DNA of 64,000 nucleotides from Anaspis maculata (taxonomy: Eukaryota; Arthropoda; Insecta; Coleoptera; Scraptiidae): contig OX421965.1 of assembly GCA_949128115.1 (NCBI GenBank), positions 35,955,681 to 36,019,680 of the forward strand. Reading direction: 5' to 3'. Below are positions 10,036 to 20,771 of this stretch, one piece after another (position 1 is the stretch's first letter; each line of letters starts with the position of its first letter). A program made the position numbers and the translations under genes. The notes beneath the pieces are model-generated. The model saw only the letters and a program-made list of their open reading frames with translations, was not told the origin of the DNA and did no database searches.

Positions 10036-11604
10036 CCGTTTAAAAAGTAACGAAAGGTCTCAGTCAATCGATACATGTGACATAATGTTTAAAGCTTCAA
10101 AAGTTCCTTGTCTGCGAATGTTTTTTCTCAGATGTGTAGGTACCTACCTAGTTTTCATCATGTCTTGTAAAGGCTTTGTGCACCTGAATGGGAGGTATGT
10201 ACCGTATCTCGCGATGAGAGATTTTACAGCAACAAGAAGAATGTTACTGTCTAAGACTTGAACTAGCTATTCCGTTTAGTCTTGATCTGACAGAAATGTG
10301 GAAGATTTTGGCTAACTGCCAAACAATTATGAAGACGTTGAAGAAATTTGATCTCATTTTACGAGAGGAATGCCCGAACTTCCGAAGAAGAATCCTGTTA
10401 TCATCATTGTAATCATTAAGCAAAACAGCACAGTGAAGATTTAGAATCATTCGTCAGTTTTTCGATCAACTTCAACTGACCAGACCTCATCGACTGGCAT
10501 GTGCATCGTTGCCGATATAACCGCCACACTAAAAGTAGTATTATTCCCAAAACATGAGAAAAAGTTTATGGCAAATTCTCATCGCAACTCACGTATTATG
10601 AGACATTTGGGTCTTCATCAACTCTTGAACTGACCAGACCTCATTCACTGGCATGCGCATCGTCACCAACAATAACCCGATTGGCAAACAAACATTTCCG
10701 AAACACATGAAAGTCAACATTGCCCGGAATATTTCCATGCTTTGTTTATGTTTATTCCATCAACTCGCACAAAACGCACTCCATTGATGCCATCTGGATA
10801 CGGTCGGTGAGTTTGTTATCGGAAAACAGAAGCGTGTGCCTATTGAAAATCATGTAAATTGCAAATTAGTGGAAGCTAAACCGAGCTGTACCTACTGCTG
10901 CCAGCGAGGCTGCCAGTGCCAACACACCGAGAAAAGAAAAATCGGAATAGGAAAATTCAAATAATGTTCTTTGGAAAGCGAACGCGATTTTTAGTTGTCA
11001 CTTTTCTTTGAAAACTGTCTGGTCGTACTTGAGTAACTGTGCCAGAGAAGCGAAGAGACGCCCACCATCGGTCGTGTGGCGGTTCCGAATTCCGATATGA
11101 GAGCTCATGGAAAGCGCGCTTGCCTCAGAGAAACGAATGCGGGCGCGAATCACCAATTTTCCAACTGGAAATTTTCAGTTCTAATTTTAAACCCACACGC
11201 GCGCTTGGAGAATTTTAAATTGGTAAAAATATTTTTTAGCTTTTATACCCCTGCGTGTAGGTAGTAAGGAAGGTATTAGGTAGATAGCTAGGTAGAGGTA
11301 TACTGTACATTACTTGTCTGAGGAAAATAGCTTAAAAGCTTTGTCAACAGTTGAGGTTTTCAAGAAACTCTGAGGCCTTGCCCTGAGGTTGGATTTTGTT
11401 CAACGATCGGAACTTCATTTTATTGAGGTTCATAAAGCCGGCACTGAAACTGAAAAGTGGTAGGTGTTCGACGCTCTGATCTCGAGTTGAGATATCCAAT
11501 ATAGTCCAGTCATCAAAGTTAATTCCAGGGACCGAGGTCAGAGTTTTTGTTTATCACTTTTTGAAAGAGGGCTGTTAACTGGACATGTATGCAAAAATCC
11601 AGCT
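10036..11604. other. No gene; one short direct duplication
   Basis: About 45 bp around CTGACCAGACCTCAT is present at about 10469-10512 and again at 10626-10668, a partial tandem duplication with a period near 157. No conserved protein or RNA was recognised in the rest. Confidence 0.45.
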
Positions 11605-12419
11605 TTATGCAAGCGATTCCGACCTCAAATGATAGAATGACTGGGCTAGTACCAAGAGCTCATGGATTAAATAGGTCGAGGGTGCCTGTGAATTCAAAAA
11701 CGTCTGTGATGTCGAAACTAAGGTAATTCTTATTCCTTTCGTGATAAATCTGTCAAACTTTGACAAGTTACGTCCCATATTACTGATCTCTGATGATCTG
11801 CCATCAGTGCACGTGTTTGTGTAAATCGGCGTGAGTTTTGTGAATTTATGTACCCCGAAAAATGGAACCACGCCTCGTCAGTAAAAAAAGTCAAGTTGAG
11901 CAGGTTGTCGTTCATCAAATTATCCACACACCAGTGGCAGTACGCAAGACGTCTGGGGTGGTCTACCGGCAACAGGGCTTGAAATAACTGCATTCTGTAT
12001 GATTATGGCCAAGTCCTTCTTCACACTCTTCTGGCATGTTCCCAAAGAAAGTCTCTAATTTCTTGAGAGATGTCTCAAGGGTTTTCTTGGTTTATACGTT
12101 GACAAACGTCATTAACAACTTCTTCTGTGCGAACGGTTGGCCTACCAGCAACTTTTTTGTGTGTCATAGAGCCAATTTCACGAAATATACTGACGCAATG
12201 TTTAAGACACTCATAAAACTCATCTGGTACTACTGCAAAATCCGGAAAGTGCTGCTGGAAATCTTCTAAACATGAATGCTGGCTGTACTTCCAAACTTCA
12301 TTTCTTCGCTCACAAGTTCGAAAATTAGCCTCGATCAGGTAGGTTTTGTGCCCTGCCGTGAAAACCATATTTAAAATGTTCCGAAAACTGCGACTGGTTT
12401 GACAAATTACGACAACCAA
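11605..12419 (-). pseudogene. Broken DDE transposase, Tc1/mariner-like (DUF4817 type)
   Basis: The N-terminal half (about 12075-12380, minus) reads like the helix-turn-helix region of the insect transposases annotated with a DUF4817 domain: YLIEANFRTCERRNEV, then FREIGSMTHKKVAGRPTVRT. The middle half (about 11740-11995) carries LFQALLPVDHPRRLAYCHW and FFTDEAWFHFSGYINSQNSR, where the TDEAWF aspartate is a catalytic residue of the DDE fold. The halves are in different frames, and the last third with the SPDLTP motif is missing or unreadable. Terminal inverted repeats were not found. The protein would cut and paste its element at TA sites; this copy is dead. Confidence 0.7.
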
Positions 12420-14037
12420 AATATTGAAGACATAAAATGAACGATGCTAGTTCCGACAGACGTTTTCAAACTCGCGGGCACCCTTGACCCATTTGATTTA
12501 TGAACTCTCGGTATAAAATGTATAAAATGAAATGTTCATGCAACTCACTCTGTAGCCACTTTCAACCAGAATTTCATAAACTCAAGTGCGGAAGCATCGT
12601 CGAGCTCTTACCTGAAACAAAATAAAGAGAAATTAGTCAAATGGTTCAAGATGGCAAATCACAGCATTCATTGTTAATTTATTGGAAAATATTTTATACT
12701 TCTGTATAAACTTGCGTATTGCCATTCGTTTTTGCAATCAGAGACAATCGTAAAAAGTCATGCTCGTGCATGAAGGCCGCCATATTGCTGAAATTTCAGC
12801 GACGAAGAGGGAAGATGCAGATATATTATGCTAGAAAAAGACCAGAAAGATCGACACTTTACGCAAAACCTAAGGTTTTCGTATTGGTACGAGGCTTGCG
12901 GGCTGTCTATAGGCACGGCTGTTGGTAGGATACGCAAGGGGCTGGTCGATTTTTACGAAATACGAAAGTGGCGTGCTCGCAAAATTCGGATACGAAAACG
13001 AACTTCGTAAACGATTGAGCGCATCACGCTCTGCACGGGGCAGAAGACGCAAGGGATTGGGCGATATTCACTATTTACGAAACATGAAAGTGGCGTGCTA
13101 GCAAAATTTTTATACGAACACGAATTTCGTAACCGATTGACAGCGTACTTCCCCCACTGAGTCGAGTGACGTTTTACTTGGCCGAAATCGAGATGTTCTT
13201 TGGCGTGGTCAAAGACGGATTTCAAATGTATGTAAAGTTAGTATGTAAATGTATGTTCAATAAAGTTTTCCAATCGAGTTCCCGATCCATAATTTCTCCT
13301 CCACTTACGTATACCCACCCAGTGAAAACTGCCGTCAACTTCTTGGATGAGTTGTCACTTTAGCTACCTGCCTGCCTGCGTATGCCTACGTGCAGGCGTG
13401 CCTAGTCGCAGTGAAGAGAAATGAGCCATTCGGTATGGCGCGGTTAGGTATACGAACCTGTCAGTGAACTAACACCCCTCTTGTAAATGTCAGGCACTTT
13501 GTTTGATGTAACTCTGGTTCAAAGGGTTTGTTCAACATTTACTGCACATCATTATTATAGGAAATGTGCCAATTTTCCTAATTCAACAGCGCGCACCGCC
13601 GGAGCTACGCCATATACCGCGCCGCCCCGGATTGCTCCATCAAGAGATTGGAACGCTAAACGAAATCCCAAGTGTACTGAGCTAGTCTTTCGTCGTGTAC
13701 AGTTCAACTCGGGGTTTTAAAATAATCTTTAAAAGTGGGTGGTGGAAACGGCACCTCTTCGTCAACAAAGTTTCAGTTTGAAACGGGTCTGTCTCCAGAG
13801 TTATAAAGCCGGAATTAGTTCCTGTTAGCAATTTAGCGAGATAAGAGATCTGTATAGTTTCCTTTCATTTCTTGACATGTCACCGCGCCAGCACCGCGAA
13901 CCTTTTAAATCCTTCAGTCGCCCATATATACGCCAAGATAAGAGAATCAGAAGCCACAAGTAACGGAGGTGTACCTGTTGTGACAATGTAATGCTATGTG
14001 AGCTTACGGGGGCTTATCGTCTCACAGTTGGCGGTGG
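12420..14037. other. No gene; contains a two-copy tandem repeat
   Basis: Apart from the repeat listed at 12932-13145 I recognise nothing here. A short CCTGCCTGCG/CCTACG run lies near 13366-13395. Open frames in this stretch have no familiar domains. Confidence 0.4.
12932..13145. repeat. Two-copy tandem repeat, period about 115 bp
   Basis: The unit starting ACGCAAGG at 12932 is repeated from 13047. Both copies contain GAAAGTGGCGTGCT, GCAAAATT and a TTCGTAA/CGATTGA ending, diverged by substitutions and small gaps. Function is unknown. Confidence 0.75.
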
Positions 14038-14304
14038 ATGGGCAAAGAGCGATCAACAATCGGAAGTTCACGACGTGCCACTATTTTTATGGCTAAACAA
14101 ACAAGCTTGGGATTAGAGTACGAAACAAAAGTCCATGTTCAACTGACACGGATCTTGTTGAACATAAATTATCTCAAGGACGTAGATTTTATCATGTCCG
14201 GGTCTAATTTAGAGCACAAATGGGGGGGATGCTCCTGTAAAATAGTATATGCGGCCTCCAAAGCTATCTCCCCAAAATTATCGGTTCCATACCGAGCTTT
14301 TTAA
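14038..14304 (+). CDS. Unrecognised 88-codon open frame
   Basis: A true ATG opens an 88-codon frame with mixed composition and no low-complexity bias. Its middle (SLGLEYETKVHVQLTRILL, then DVDFIMSGSNLEHKWGG) faintly recalls a repeated N-terminal module in some arthropod ankyrin-type proteins, but the likeness is from memory and weak. No splice sites or neighbouring exons were established. It may be an exon fragment or a chance frame. Confidence 0.2.
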   Translation: MGKERSTIGSSRRATIFMAKQTSLGLEYETKVHVQLTRILLNINYLKDVDFIMSGSNLEHKWGGCSCKIVYAASKAISPKLSVPYRAF

Positions 14305-15103
14305 AAAGCTTATAAAGGCATAATTTGTTTCACCAATGCCCAGCTCCATGAACTTTGCATGAAAGCAATCACCGAAAGCGAAGTCTCGTATTGAGAATCC
14401 CAGTTAATTTTACCTTTGCTTGCTTGTGGTCTGTTTGATACTAGTGTGCCTAGCTGCCATGCAGAGACAATTCGGGGCGACTGTTCAAGTTTGAAAGACT
14501 ACCTTTCCAGACTACCTTCGATGTCTGCCTATCCTGTCGCTCACGCATCTCAGCTGATGCACCCCTTTCGGCCAGGACACTCTCTCTTGAGCGGGGTGGC
14601 GCCGTGAGAAAACCTTCACAGATTGCTTTCAGTCTCTTCAGCCAGCCGAAGTTCAAGTCGACAATGTGCCTGTGGAACAGCTCGAGCCTAATTTACTTGC
14701 AAGAACTTCGATTGATCTCCATGGAAACCATGAGCGTTTGATGATTCTTGTGTCATCAAGTAGACAGATAGAAGTCACGGCTGCATGATTGAAATTGTTT
14801 GTATCCGAAACATTAATTTCGAAATACACGCATTTTTTCTCAGCAATGTCCAGTCCTCTGACCTCTTGAGAACGCGAAAGGTCCAGAAATCAGCAAGGCT
14901 GCCAGTTACCTCCGGCCAGTGTGCAACTAAATGTGGCCCGACAACGGAAAATGCAACGCAGCAAGGACAAGTATACCTACGAATGCTAATTACGCATAAT
15001 AATCTAAGTAATTGTTTTATAATATGCTGATATACTTGTAATTATCAATATTTCAAACAGTGAGGTATTATTGAATGCGATATTATTTTGATAAAAATAT
15101 TGT
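14305..15103. other. No recognisable feature
   Basis: Mixed-composition DNA with no conserved protein, repeat or RNA that I can support. The last 100 bases, rich in A and T, may be the 5' leader of the gag-like remnant that follows. Confidence 0.4.
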
Positions 15104-16200
15104 ATGAGTAACAATATCAATAATTCTAGCAAAATGGGAGAAAAACTCGAGCTGCTCACTGCAGCAAGTCTATTGCCATACATGACTGATAGCCAAGAAG
15201 TGACAAGACAGCTTATTGGCACGATTGACTATTATGATACAATTTTAAATGCAGACGGTGAAAAGCTATTGGCAGCTTATGTTTTGAAAACGCGATTGTC
15301 CGAAAACGCGTGATGCCGCGCTAATTGCAGAAATGAAAGTCAATCTTCTAACTTGAAAATCCGCAGCGAGATTATCACAAAAATTATTTTCTTCTAAACA
15401 AAAGTTACAAGTCAGGATGATTTAGCAAAATCGATCGGACAGCTATTTGTAGATGTAACGATAGCGCAATACAGAGATTTTGCGGGATCAACTGAAATTT
15501 TGCAAAAGGTAAATGAAAAATCTTTTTGATCCTCTTGAAAACCGCGACTTATACGTATTATTGTGAAAGCTGGAAATTATTATTCACTGTCGGATGCGAT
15601 ACAGGGCGCAAAAGATGAACCCGATAACACGACCAAAAGGCAAAAATTTTACGTGCGTCGAGAAACTCCATTCACAGGACAAGTAATTTTGAAAATCGGT
15701 CGTACAGCTATTTCACCAAAATTACAAAAACAATCGAAATTTTGAAAACAATATTCATCAGAAATGCTTTAATTCAGCGCGAGAAAACAGTAAATTCGAA
15801 CCTCGATAATTTTATCAAAAACCGGAAAACTATGAAATGCTGAATCAAAATACAAATCAGTCTAGCGCTCACAGGTTTACCAAGTTATTGTCATTTACAG
15901 GTTATTGTCAATGCAGACATTAGCAATACTTTAAACTTGCACGTGCGAACCGGAAGTTTATGTAATCAGACCACGAAGCCCAGAAGATATAATCGTTGAC
16001 TTTGAAAACAAGAGTAAAAATCATTTAATAAGCCAAAAAGGGACCAAGAAAACAGTCAAAGAGGAACTGAGTCAAAAATAGTCCCTGAGAGAAAAACTGC
16101 AAGCACAGTAATTCTAGAGCCGAAGAGAACGAGGATTAATGATATCAGTAGGAAATAACCTCGCGAATTGATCACAAAAAATGCACCAGAAAGGAGTACA
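15104..16200 (+). pseudogene. Gag-like retrotransposon remnant
   Basis: From the ATG at 15104 the frame reads LLTAASLLPYMTDSQEVTRQ and LLAAYVLKTRLSENA, a pattern seen at the start of insect LTR-retrotransposon capsid (gag) proteins. A frameshift follows at about 15310. Gag-like pieces continue: LFVDVTIAQYRDFAG (about 15450), then IVKAGNYYSLSDAIQGA and DEPDNTTKRQKFYVR (15560-15660), the usual end of the capsid helix bundle. Near 16080, IVPERKTASTVILEPKRT may be a relic of the region after a protease. Gag would form the particle that packages element RNA. LTRs were not found, and a MITE interrupts or ends the region at 16214. Confidence 0.5.
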
Positions 16201-16213
16201 CGGTACCCAGACC

Positions 16214-16444
16214 CAGGGGCGGCGGAAGTGTATAATTATTGGATGGCACAAGTGAGAGAAAAATGAGTGCGAGCGAAGCAAAAAGCGCCGCAGACGAAAA
16301 TGTTTTCGGAAAAAAGACGTGATCATCTTTTTTGACATAAAGAAAAATTCTTTATCCAGAAAATTGGAGGGGCCAGGTTCCCCCAAGACTGAGATTGGGG
16401 GGACGTGGCCCCCCTTGCCCCCCCCCCGGGTTCTGCCGCTCCTG
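16214..16444. mobile_element. hAT-like MITE, 231 bp, 8-bp target duplication
   Basis: The ends are CAGGGGCGGCGGAA and, read inward from the other side, CAGGAGCGGCAGAA. The element is flanked on both sides by CCCAGACC (16206-16213 and 16445-16452). Perfect 8-bp target duplications with CAG-starting ends are the hAT signature. No transposase is encoded, and C- and G-runs lie near the right end. Confidence 0.8.
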
Positions 16445-17116
16445 CCCAGACCTCAACACTCGCAACAGTAACGATTTTAGTGGGTAAATGGCCCCGAAAA
16501 TCTCGCAAATAACCTTGGAACTCATGTAGAAATCGCGGAAAAACTGAAAACTGACGAAAATATCGCAATAGAAAAGCTGATGTCCAATATATCCCGGGAA
16601 CTCGACGATTCCAAATCAAACGCGATCAAAACTTCATGAAAAAAAACGAAATTTTACCTAGAGCTATTTTGTCTCCAGCATACAAGATTGGAAGAGAACG
16701 AGAGTTTCCATTAATCGGCAAAATACACGCGAAAAAAGCCCCCGACAAATAAACTGCTCAATGAAAAATAGGGATATTAAAAATTTTCCTTCAAATTCAA
16801 GAGAGGATATCTCGAAAAAAAGAAGGGCGATCTCAAAACGGTCAACGCCATCTGATAGGACATATCTTTGGCTACAAAGTGTCATACAGGGCCAGGGCAT
16901 CATTCCCATATAGGGGACCATATACAGAGTGGGAAAGGAAGGTGTGTCAAACAAGTTAATTTTCAAACGCCCGTTACTTTGTTCAAAAAAATTGCAGATT
17001 TTTTCCAATGCTATTTTTGGAAAGCCCATATCAATATCTAAAAAAGTTGAAGATTTTTTTTTGTAATCGGTTTTTTGGAAGAGTTATGATTTTTTTGTGG
17101 AGTATGCATTTTTTAT

Positions 17117-17332
17117 AAATAAGTGAAAATCCATTTTGTCTTGTAGTGGTGTTGTATAAAGTTGAATGTATATTTGTTGAAGCTTGAAACTACACCACAA
17201 TTTTTGTATTTTTTCTTTCACCAACCGGTTTCGCCTTTCGGCATCGTCAGGGTTTGTATAATATTTAAAATATATTCTTTTTTGGAAAAATTTGTAAAAG
17301 TTTTGACATTCGTCAAAATTTAATTCAATTCA
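17117..17332 (-). mobile_element. Small insertion carrying a hammerhead-like core
   Basis: Comparison of the two arms shows an extra 216 bp here, present only in the left arm. It is flanked by ATGCATTTTTTAT (17104-17116) and the same sequence with one more T (17333-17346). A 13-14 bp target duplication suits insertion by target-primed reverse transcription. The insert codes for nothing and contains the ribozyme-like motif at 17224-17250 on the minus strand. Known carriers of such ribozymes are Penelope-like elements and small non-autonomous retroelements; assignment to them is inference. Confidence 0.65.
17224..17250 (-). ncRNA. Hammerhead-ribozyme-like core
   Basis: On the minus strand the sequence has CTGACGA, a three-base-pair stem GCC/GGC closed by a GAAA loop, then GAAAC and CGGTT. 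This is the conserved hammerhead core (CUGANGA, stem II, GAAA). ACCGGT is self-complementary, as expected for the minimal stem III of dimer-acting hammerheads, and the next base is an allowed cleavage residue. Flanking ACC and GGT can form the first three pairs of stem I. There is one extra base between CUGACGA and stem II. Cleavage activity is not shown by sequence alone. Confidence 0.6.
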
Positions 17333-17533
17333 ATGCATTTTTTTATGTCAATTCTTTAGTTTGCCACATTAATGACTCAAATTTGGCAAAAGTATAATTT
17401 CAACACAGAAACCTTCTCATGAGAAAACTTGTAGTCACTGGCCCCTATGGAGGGGGGGGGCTACTCCCGGTCAGTGATTGGTACCCCCTTAGGGTCGGGT
17501 CAAAATGGGACATGGTGCGTTTATACAGCGAAC

Positions 17534-17870
17534 ATGTATCAATAATCATGGTGGCTCTGCAGTAACCATGTATCGCATCATATGTAGCAAAGCAACGATA
17601 TAAGCCCCCTACACGTCATATTTTTTTAAGAGCAATTTCACTCAAAGAGTAAGAAATTGCTAACTTGAGGATGAACAACACAGAGCCCAACAAAATGTTC
17701 ACATTGCATTGGAGCAGCGAACATACATTTCGGCCAAGTAACGACGCTTTTTGCAACACCCCTAATTAAGGGCGAGGGAAGAATTTTGACATTTCCAGAC
17801 ACAATATTGAAAAAAAAGCAAACACAACGTTTTTATAGAGAAAAATAAAACACAAACAATAAATTATTAC
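17534..17870. other. Non-coding core of the long-TIR element
   Basis: Lies between the arms, next to the transposase end on its downstream (minus-strand) side. It is probably the old 3' UTR plus fragments of deleted coding sequence. Nothing further is recognised. Confidence 0.4.
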
Positions 17871-18065
17871 TTAATATCGCGTGGGCCCTTCATGTTGGCG
17901 AACAACTTCCTGGCATCGCCGTGGCATACTTGAGATTAGGAGGTTATTGTCAATGTCCTCTTGGGGTATTTCTGCCCATAACACAGGTAGGACTTTGCGA
18001 AGTTCAGCCACTGTTTCTGGTCTGGGAACACGTTCGGATAATAGTTCGCTGTATAAACCCACCAT
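17871..18065 (-). pseudogene. C-terminal end of a Tc1-like transposase
   Basis: The last 60 or so residues, with VLWAEIPQEDIDNNLLISSM followed by PRRCQEVVRQ and ending GPTRY, match the C-terminus of Tc1-type transposases (usual form: EIP, several residues, SMPRRC, GG-TRY). The preceding part and the catalytic triad are gone. Upstream the frame runs straight into the right inverted-repeat arm. This places the element in the Tc1/mariner superfamily, in line with its TA target. Confidence 0.75.
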
Positions 18066-18592
18066 GTCCCATTTTGACCCGACCCTAAGGGGGTACCAGT
18101 CACTGACCGGGAGTAGTCCCTCTAAGGGTCAGTGACTACAACTTTTCTCATGGGACGGTTTCTGCGATGAAATTATACGCTTCAGCCAAATTTGAGTCAA
18201 TAATGTGGTCAACTACAGAACTGACATAAAAAAACGCATATTTCACAAAAAAAAATTATAACTCTTTCAAAAAACCGATTTAAAAAAAAACTTGTAAACC
18301 GTTTCGAGATATTGATATATGCTTCTCAAAAATAGCATTGGAAAAAATCTGCAATTTTTTCCAACAAAGTGAGGGGCGTTTAAAAATTAACCTGTTCGAC
18401 ACACCTTCCTTCCTCACCCTGTATATGATCCCCTATGTGAATGATGCCCTGGCCCTGTATGGCACTTTGTAGCCAAAGATATGTGCCATCAGATGGCGTT
18501 GACCGTTTTGAGATCGCCCCTCTGTTTTTCGAGATATTTTCTCTTGAATTTGGAGGAAAATTTCTAATATCCCTATTTTTCATTGAGCAGTT
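18045..18592 (-). repeat. Right inverted-repeat arm
   Basis: Reverse-complement partner of 16752-17533, without the 216-bp insertion. Ends at the TA of 18593-18594. It overlaps the extreme start of the transposase remnant by about 20 bases. Confidence 0.85.
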
Positions 18593-18904
18593 TAGATAAA
18601 AAATCTCAAAATTCTAGAATCGACATAGATTTTCCAGGGTTGGAGAATCATCACATGCCCCCAAAAGCTCCCGGGCAAAAATTTTGCATGTTGCCGCCAT
18701 TTTTGTGAAAGCTGTGACGTCATCAGCAATTTTTTTAAATTGAACTCCCCTCCTTCTTTTGCAAATTCGAATAAATTATGGAATTCTGATTTCAGCAATT
18801 TGCACATTACACTTTTTGTGCTGATAGTTTTCAGTATATCAAATAATGTCAAAGTTCTTGATGGAAACATTTTCATTTCTGAAAAATGAATTCTTAATTT
18901 CCAT

Positions 18905-19165
18905 GAAAAATCATTTTGAACTCTTTTTATGGATCAAATGCTCAAACTGCCACTCGTTGGTCTCTTGGCAGTACGCAAGCCTTTCCGAAAATTCTCGGAT
19001 AACATTTTGGATAACTTCTACACCGATCAAGCGGCATTCCTCACGAATTTGATCTTCCAAGTCTTCCAAATTTTGTGGTCTGTTGATGTAACTTTTGATT
19101 TGAGGTATCCCCATAAGAAATAATCGAGGGTGTGAGATCCGGAGATCTCGCGGGCTACTCTACAA
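18905..19165 (-). pseudogene. C-terminal end of a DDE transposase (DUF4817 type)
   Basis: About 67 residues, with NLEDLEDQIREECRLIGVEV, then IREFSERLAYCQETN and EWQFEHLI, match the conserved tail of the insect transposases that follow SPDLTP...FFLWG with LxxRIREEC...RLxYCxxxNGxHFEHLL. Traces of the SPDLTP block can be read just upstream, near 19110-19140, in another frame. The rest of the gene is deleted. It lies in the core of the second long-TIR element and identifies that element's family. Confidence 0.75.
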
Positions 19166-19330
19166 AAAAAAAACTCAAGGGCGACTGGAAAAGTTTGACG
19201 ATTTTATTTTGTCAAAACACCATTTATAAAAAGCTAGAACTTTATAATTTTTGATAATTATCACCTCGGAAACTATTAGTTCAAAAGGTGTACATTTACA
19301 TATTGCTGAAATCAGATGAATTTCATAATA

Positions 19331-20257
19331 CCGTCCGTTTTTTTTTCTAGGCCCCAGCGCGTAGCGCCTTTATTATGGGTTCCACACCCAACATATTATA
19401 TATTTTTGAAATCAGAAGAACAAAATCTTTCGATTGATGGTATGTCAAATTATTTTTGACAGATGTCATTTTTTGACAATTGACAGAATAGTACTTGTGA
19501 TACATCATTTTAAAGTCCATTAAATTCTGAGGGGAACTGTGTCTTTATTTTTGGAATAGGATGTCTTTCAAAGCTTCTAGAGGTCTTCAATTAGGAGAAA
19601 TTGTTGAAATTCAGAAATACTCAATAAGTACGTAAGTATAGGCAAAAGAGGTATTTTCAATAATAACTAATGATAATAATCAATAAATAATCGCAATGAA
19701 ACGGAAAATGTCCTGAAGAAGTTACTCGAAATGACCGTCTTCTTGTTCTTTGAATGAGAGATTCAACGACCGGTGAATTGGAGCTGCCAGCCCAACGCGA
19801 TAGTATCCGAGGTGGTCAGGTATGACCCCCTCGATTTTTTTATGAGCCTATCTGAAAGATAAGGTGTTTATAGAGTCTCCCCGGGAGACTCCCGCTAATT
19901 TGGACGATTTAAAATCAGAATATTATCATCAGTTGATATTAAAAATACCTTTTAATTATTGAGTAGGTATTTCTGAATTTTAACAATTTTTCCTATTCAA
20001 AGACCTCCACAAGCTGTAAAAGACATCCTATTCTAGAAATGAAAACACAGTTCTTCTAAGAATTTTATGGGCTTTAAAATGGTGTGTCACAAGTACTATT
20101 CCATCAATTGTCAAAAAATGAGATCTGTCAAAAATAATTTGACATATAATCAATCGAAAGATTTTGTTCTTCTGATTTCAAAAATATATAATATGTTGGG
20201 TGTAAAACCCATAATAAAGGCGCTATAAGCTGGGGCCTAGAAAAAAAAAACGGACGG
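19331..20257. mobile_element. Third long-TIR element, inserted at TA inside the second
   Basis: Bounded by TA (19329-19330 and 20258-20259), with ends CCGTCCGTTTTTTTTT and its inverse. The inverted repeats are about 300 bp each (19331 to about 19630, and about 19960 to 20257). They share ATATTATATATTTTTGAAAT-type and TTGACAATTGACAG-type stretches. The core of about 330 bp contains a plus-strand transposase relic. It interrupts the right arm of the surrounding element, so it is younger than that element. Confidence 0.85.
19744..19912 (+). pseudogene. Transposase relic in the third element
   Basis: One plus-strand frame reads SLNERFNDR, a stop, IGAASPTR, a stop, then YPRWSGMTPS and AYLKDKVFIESP with NLDDLK. 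This is recognisable as the block around the third catalytic acid (usual form: FLNERFxxRWIG...SPDLTPxDFFLWGYLKDKVF...NLxDLK). At least three stops are present, so it is non-functional. It is the same family as the remnants at 11605-12419, 18905-19165 and 38230-38945. Confidence 0.6.
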
Positions 20258-20485
20258 TATATTCGAATCTGCAAAAAGGAGGGGGGTTTAATTTAAAAAA
20301 ATGGCTGATGACGTCACTGCTTTCACAAAAATGGCAGCAAATATGAAAATTTGATATCAAAATGTACGAAATTGGAAAACAAAATCGACTTGCTCAAGAA
20401 ATTTATCGAGAAAAAAATGCGAATTTTTCAATGAATTTGTTCCATACTTTTGCCTCTCACTGTATAGTTATTACCTACACCTACC

Positions 20486-20771
20486 GAAGTAATCCGATAC
20501 GACTGATTTCCTTACTGTCAGGAATAAGAAAAAAAGCTGGCCCTTAGCCCTACCCGTGAACTGGGGTTCGCTCTTTGTTACTTAAGCACAGCTGAAGTCG
20601 AGACAGGTAAATGGGAACGCAATCAGTGAAGTAATCCGATACGACTGGACTTCATACTGTCAGGAATAGGAAAAGGGCTGGCCCTTAGCCCTACCCGTGA
20701 ACTGGGGTTTGCTCTTCATTGTTGCTTAAGCGCAGCTGAAGTCCAGAGATGTAAATGGGAACGCAATCATT
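20486..20771 (+). repeat. Two-copy tandem repeat, period 142 bp
   Basis: The unit beginning GAAGTAATCCGATACGACTG at 20486 is repeated from 20628. The copies are about 90 percent identical by eye and share CTGGCCCTTAGCCCTACCCG and TAAATGGGAACGCAATCA. It starts 22 bp beyond the end of the second long-TIR element. Function unknown. Confidence 0.85.

Larger units (their letters stand above)
16752..17533 (+). repeat. Left inverted-repeat arm
   Basis: Matches the right arm 18045-18592 in reverse complement, including the CAACGCCATCTGAT and GGTACCCCCTTAGGGTCGGG stretches. It is longer than the right arm because of the insertion at 17117-17332. Identity looks high, with scattered substitutions and small gaps. 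Confidence 0.85.
16752..18592. mobile_element. Tc1/mariner-type transposon with very long inverted repeats
   Basis: The element is bounded by TA dinucleotides (16750-16751 and 18593-18594) and starts and ends with AACTGCTCAATGAAAAATAG in inverted orientation. The inverted repeats are long. The left arm runs to about 17533 but includes a 216-bp insertion, and the right arm runs back to about 18045. The core between the arms holds only the C-terminal end of a transposase. It is an internally deleted, non-autonomous derivative. The paired arms could fold into a hairpin of more than 500 bp if transcribed. Confidence 0.85.
18600..20462. mobile_element. Second long-TIR transposon, split by a third
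   Basis: The left arm (about 18620-18870) has its inverted partner in two pieces, 19195-19330 and 20258-20462, because another element is inserted between them. Shared landmarks are TGACGTCATCAGC, AAATTCGAAT/ATTCGAATCT and TCTGATTTCAGCAAT. The right outer end, GCCTCTCACTG followed by TA at 20463-20464, resembles the CAGTGAGAGGCAAAAGTA ends of some Tc1-like elements. The left outer end is not visible; the neighbouring element ending at 18592 may have replaced or interrupted it. The core holds a transposase C-terminus. Confidence 0.65.
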
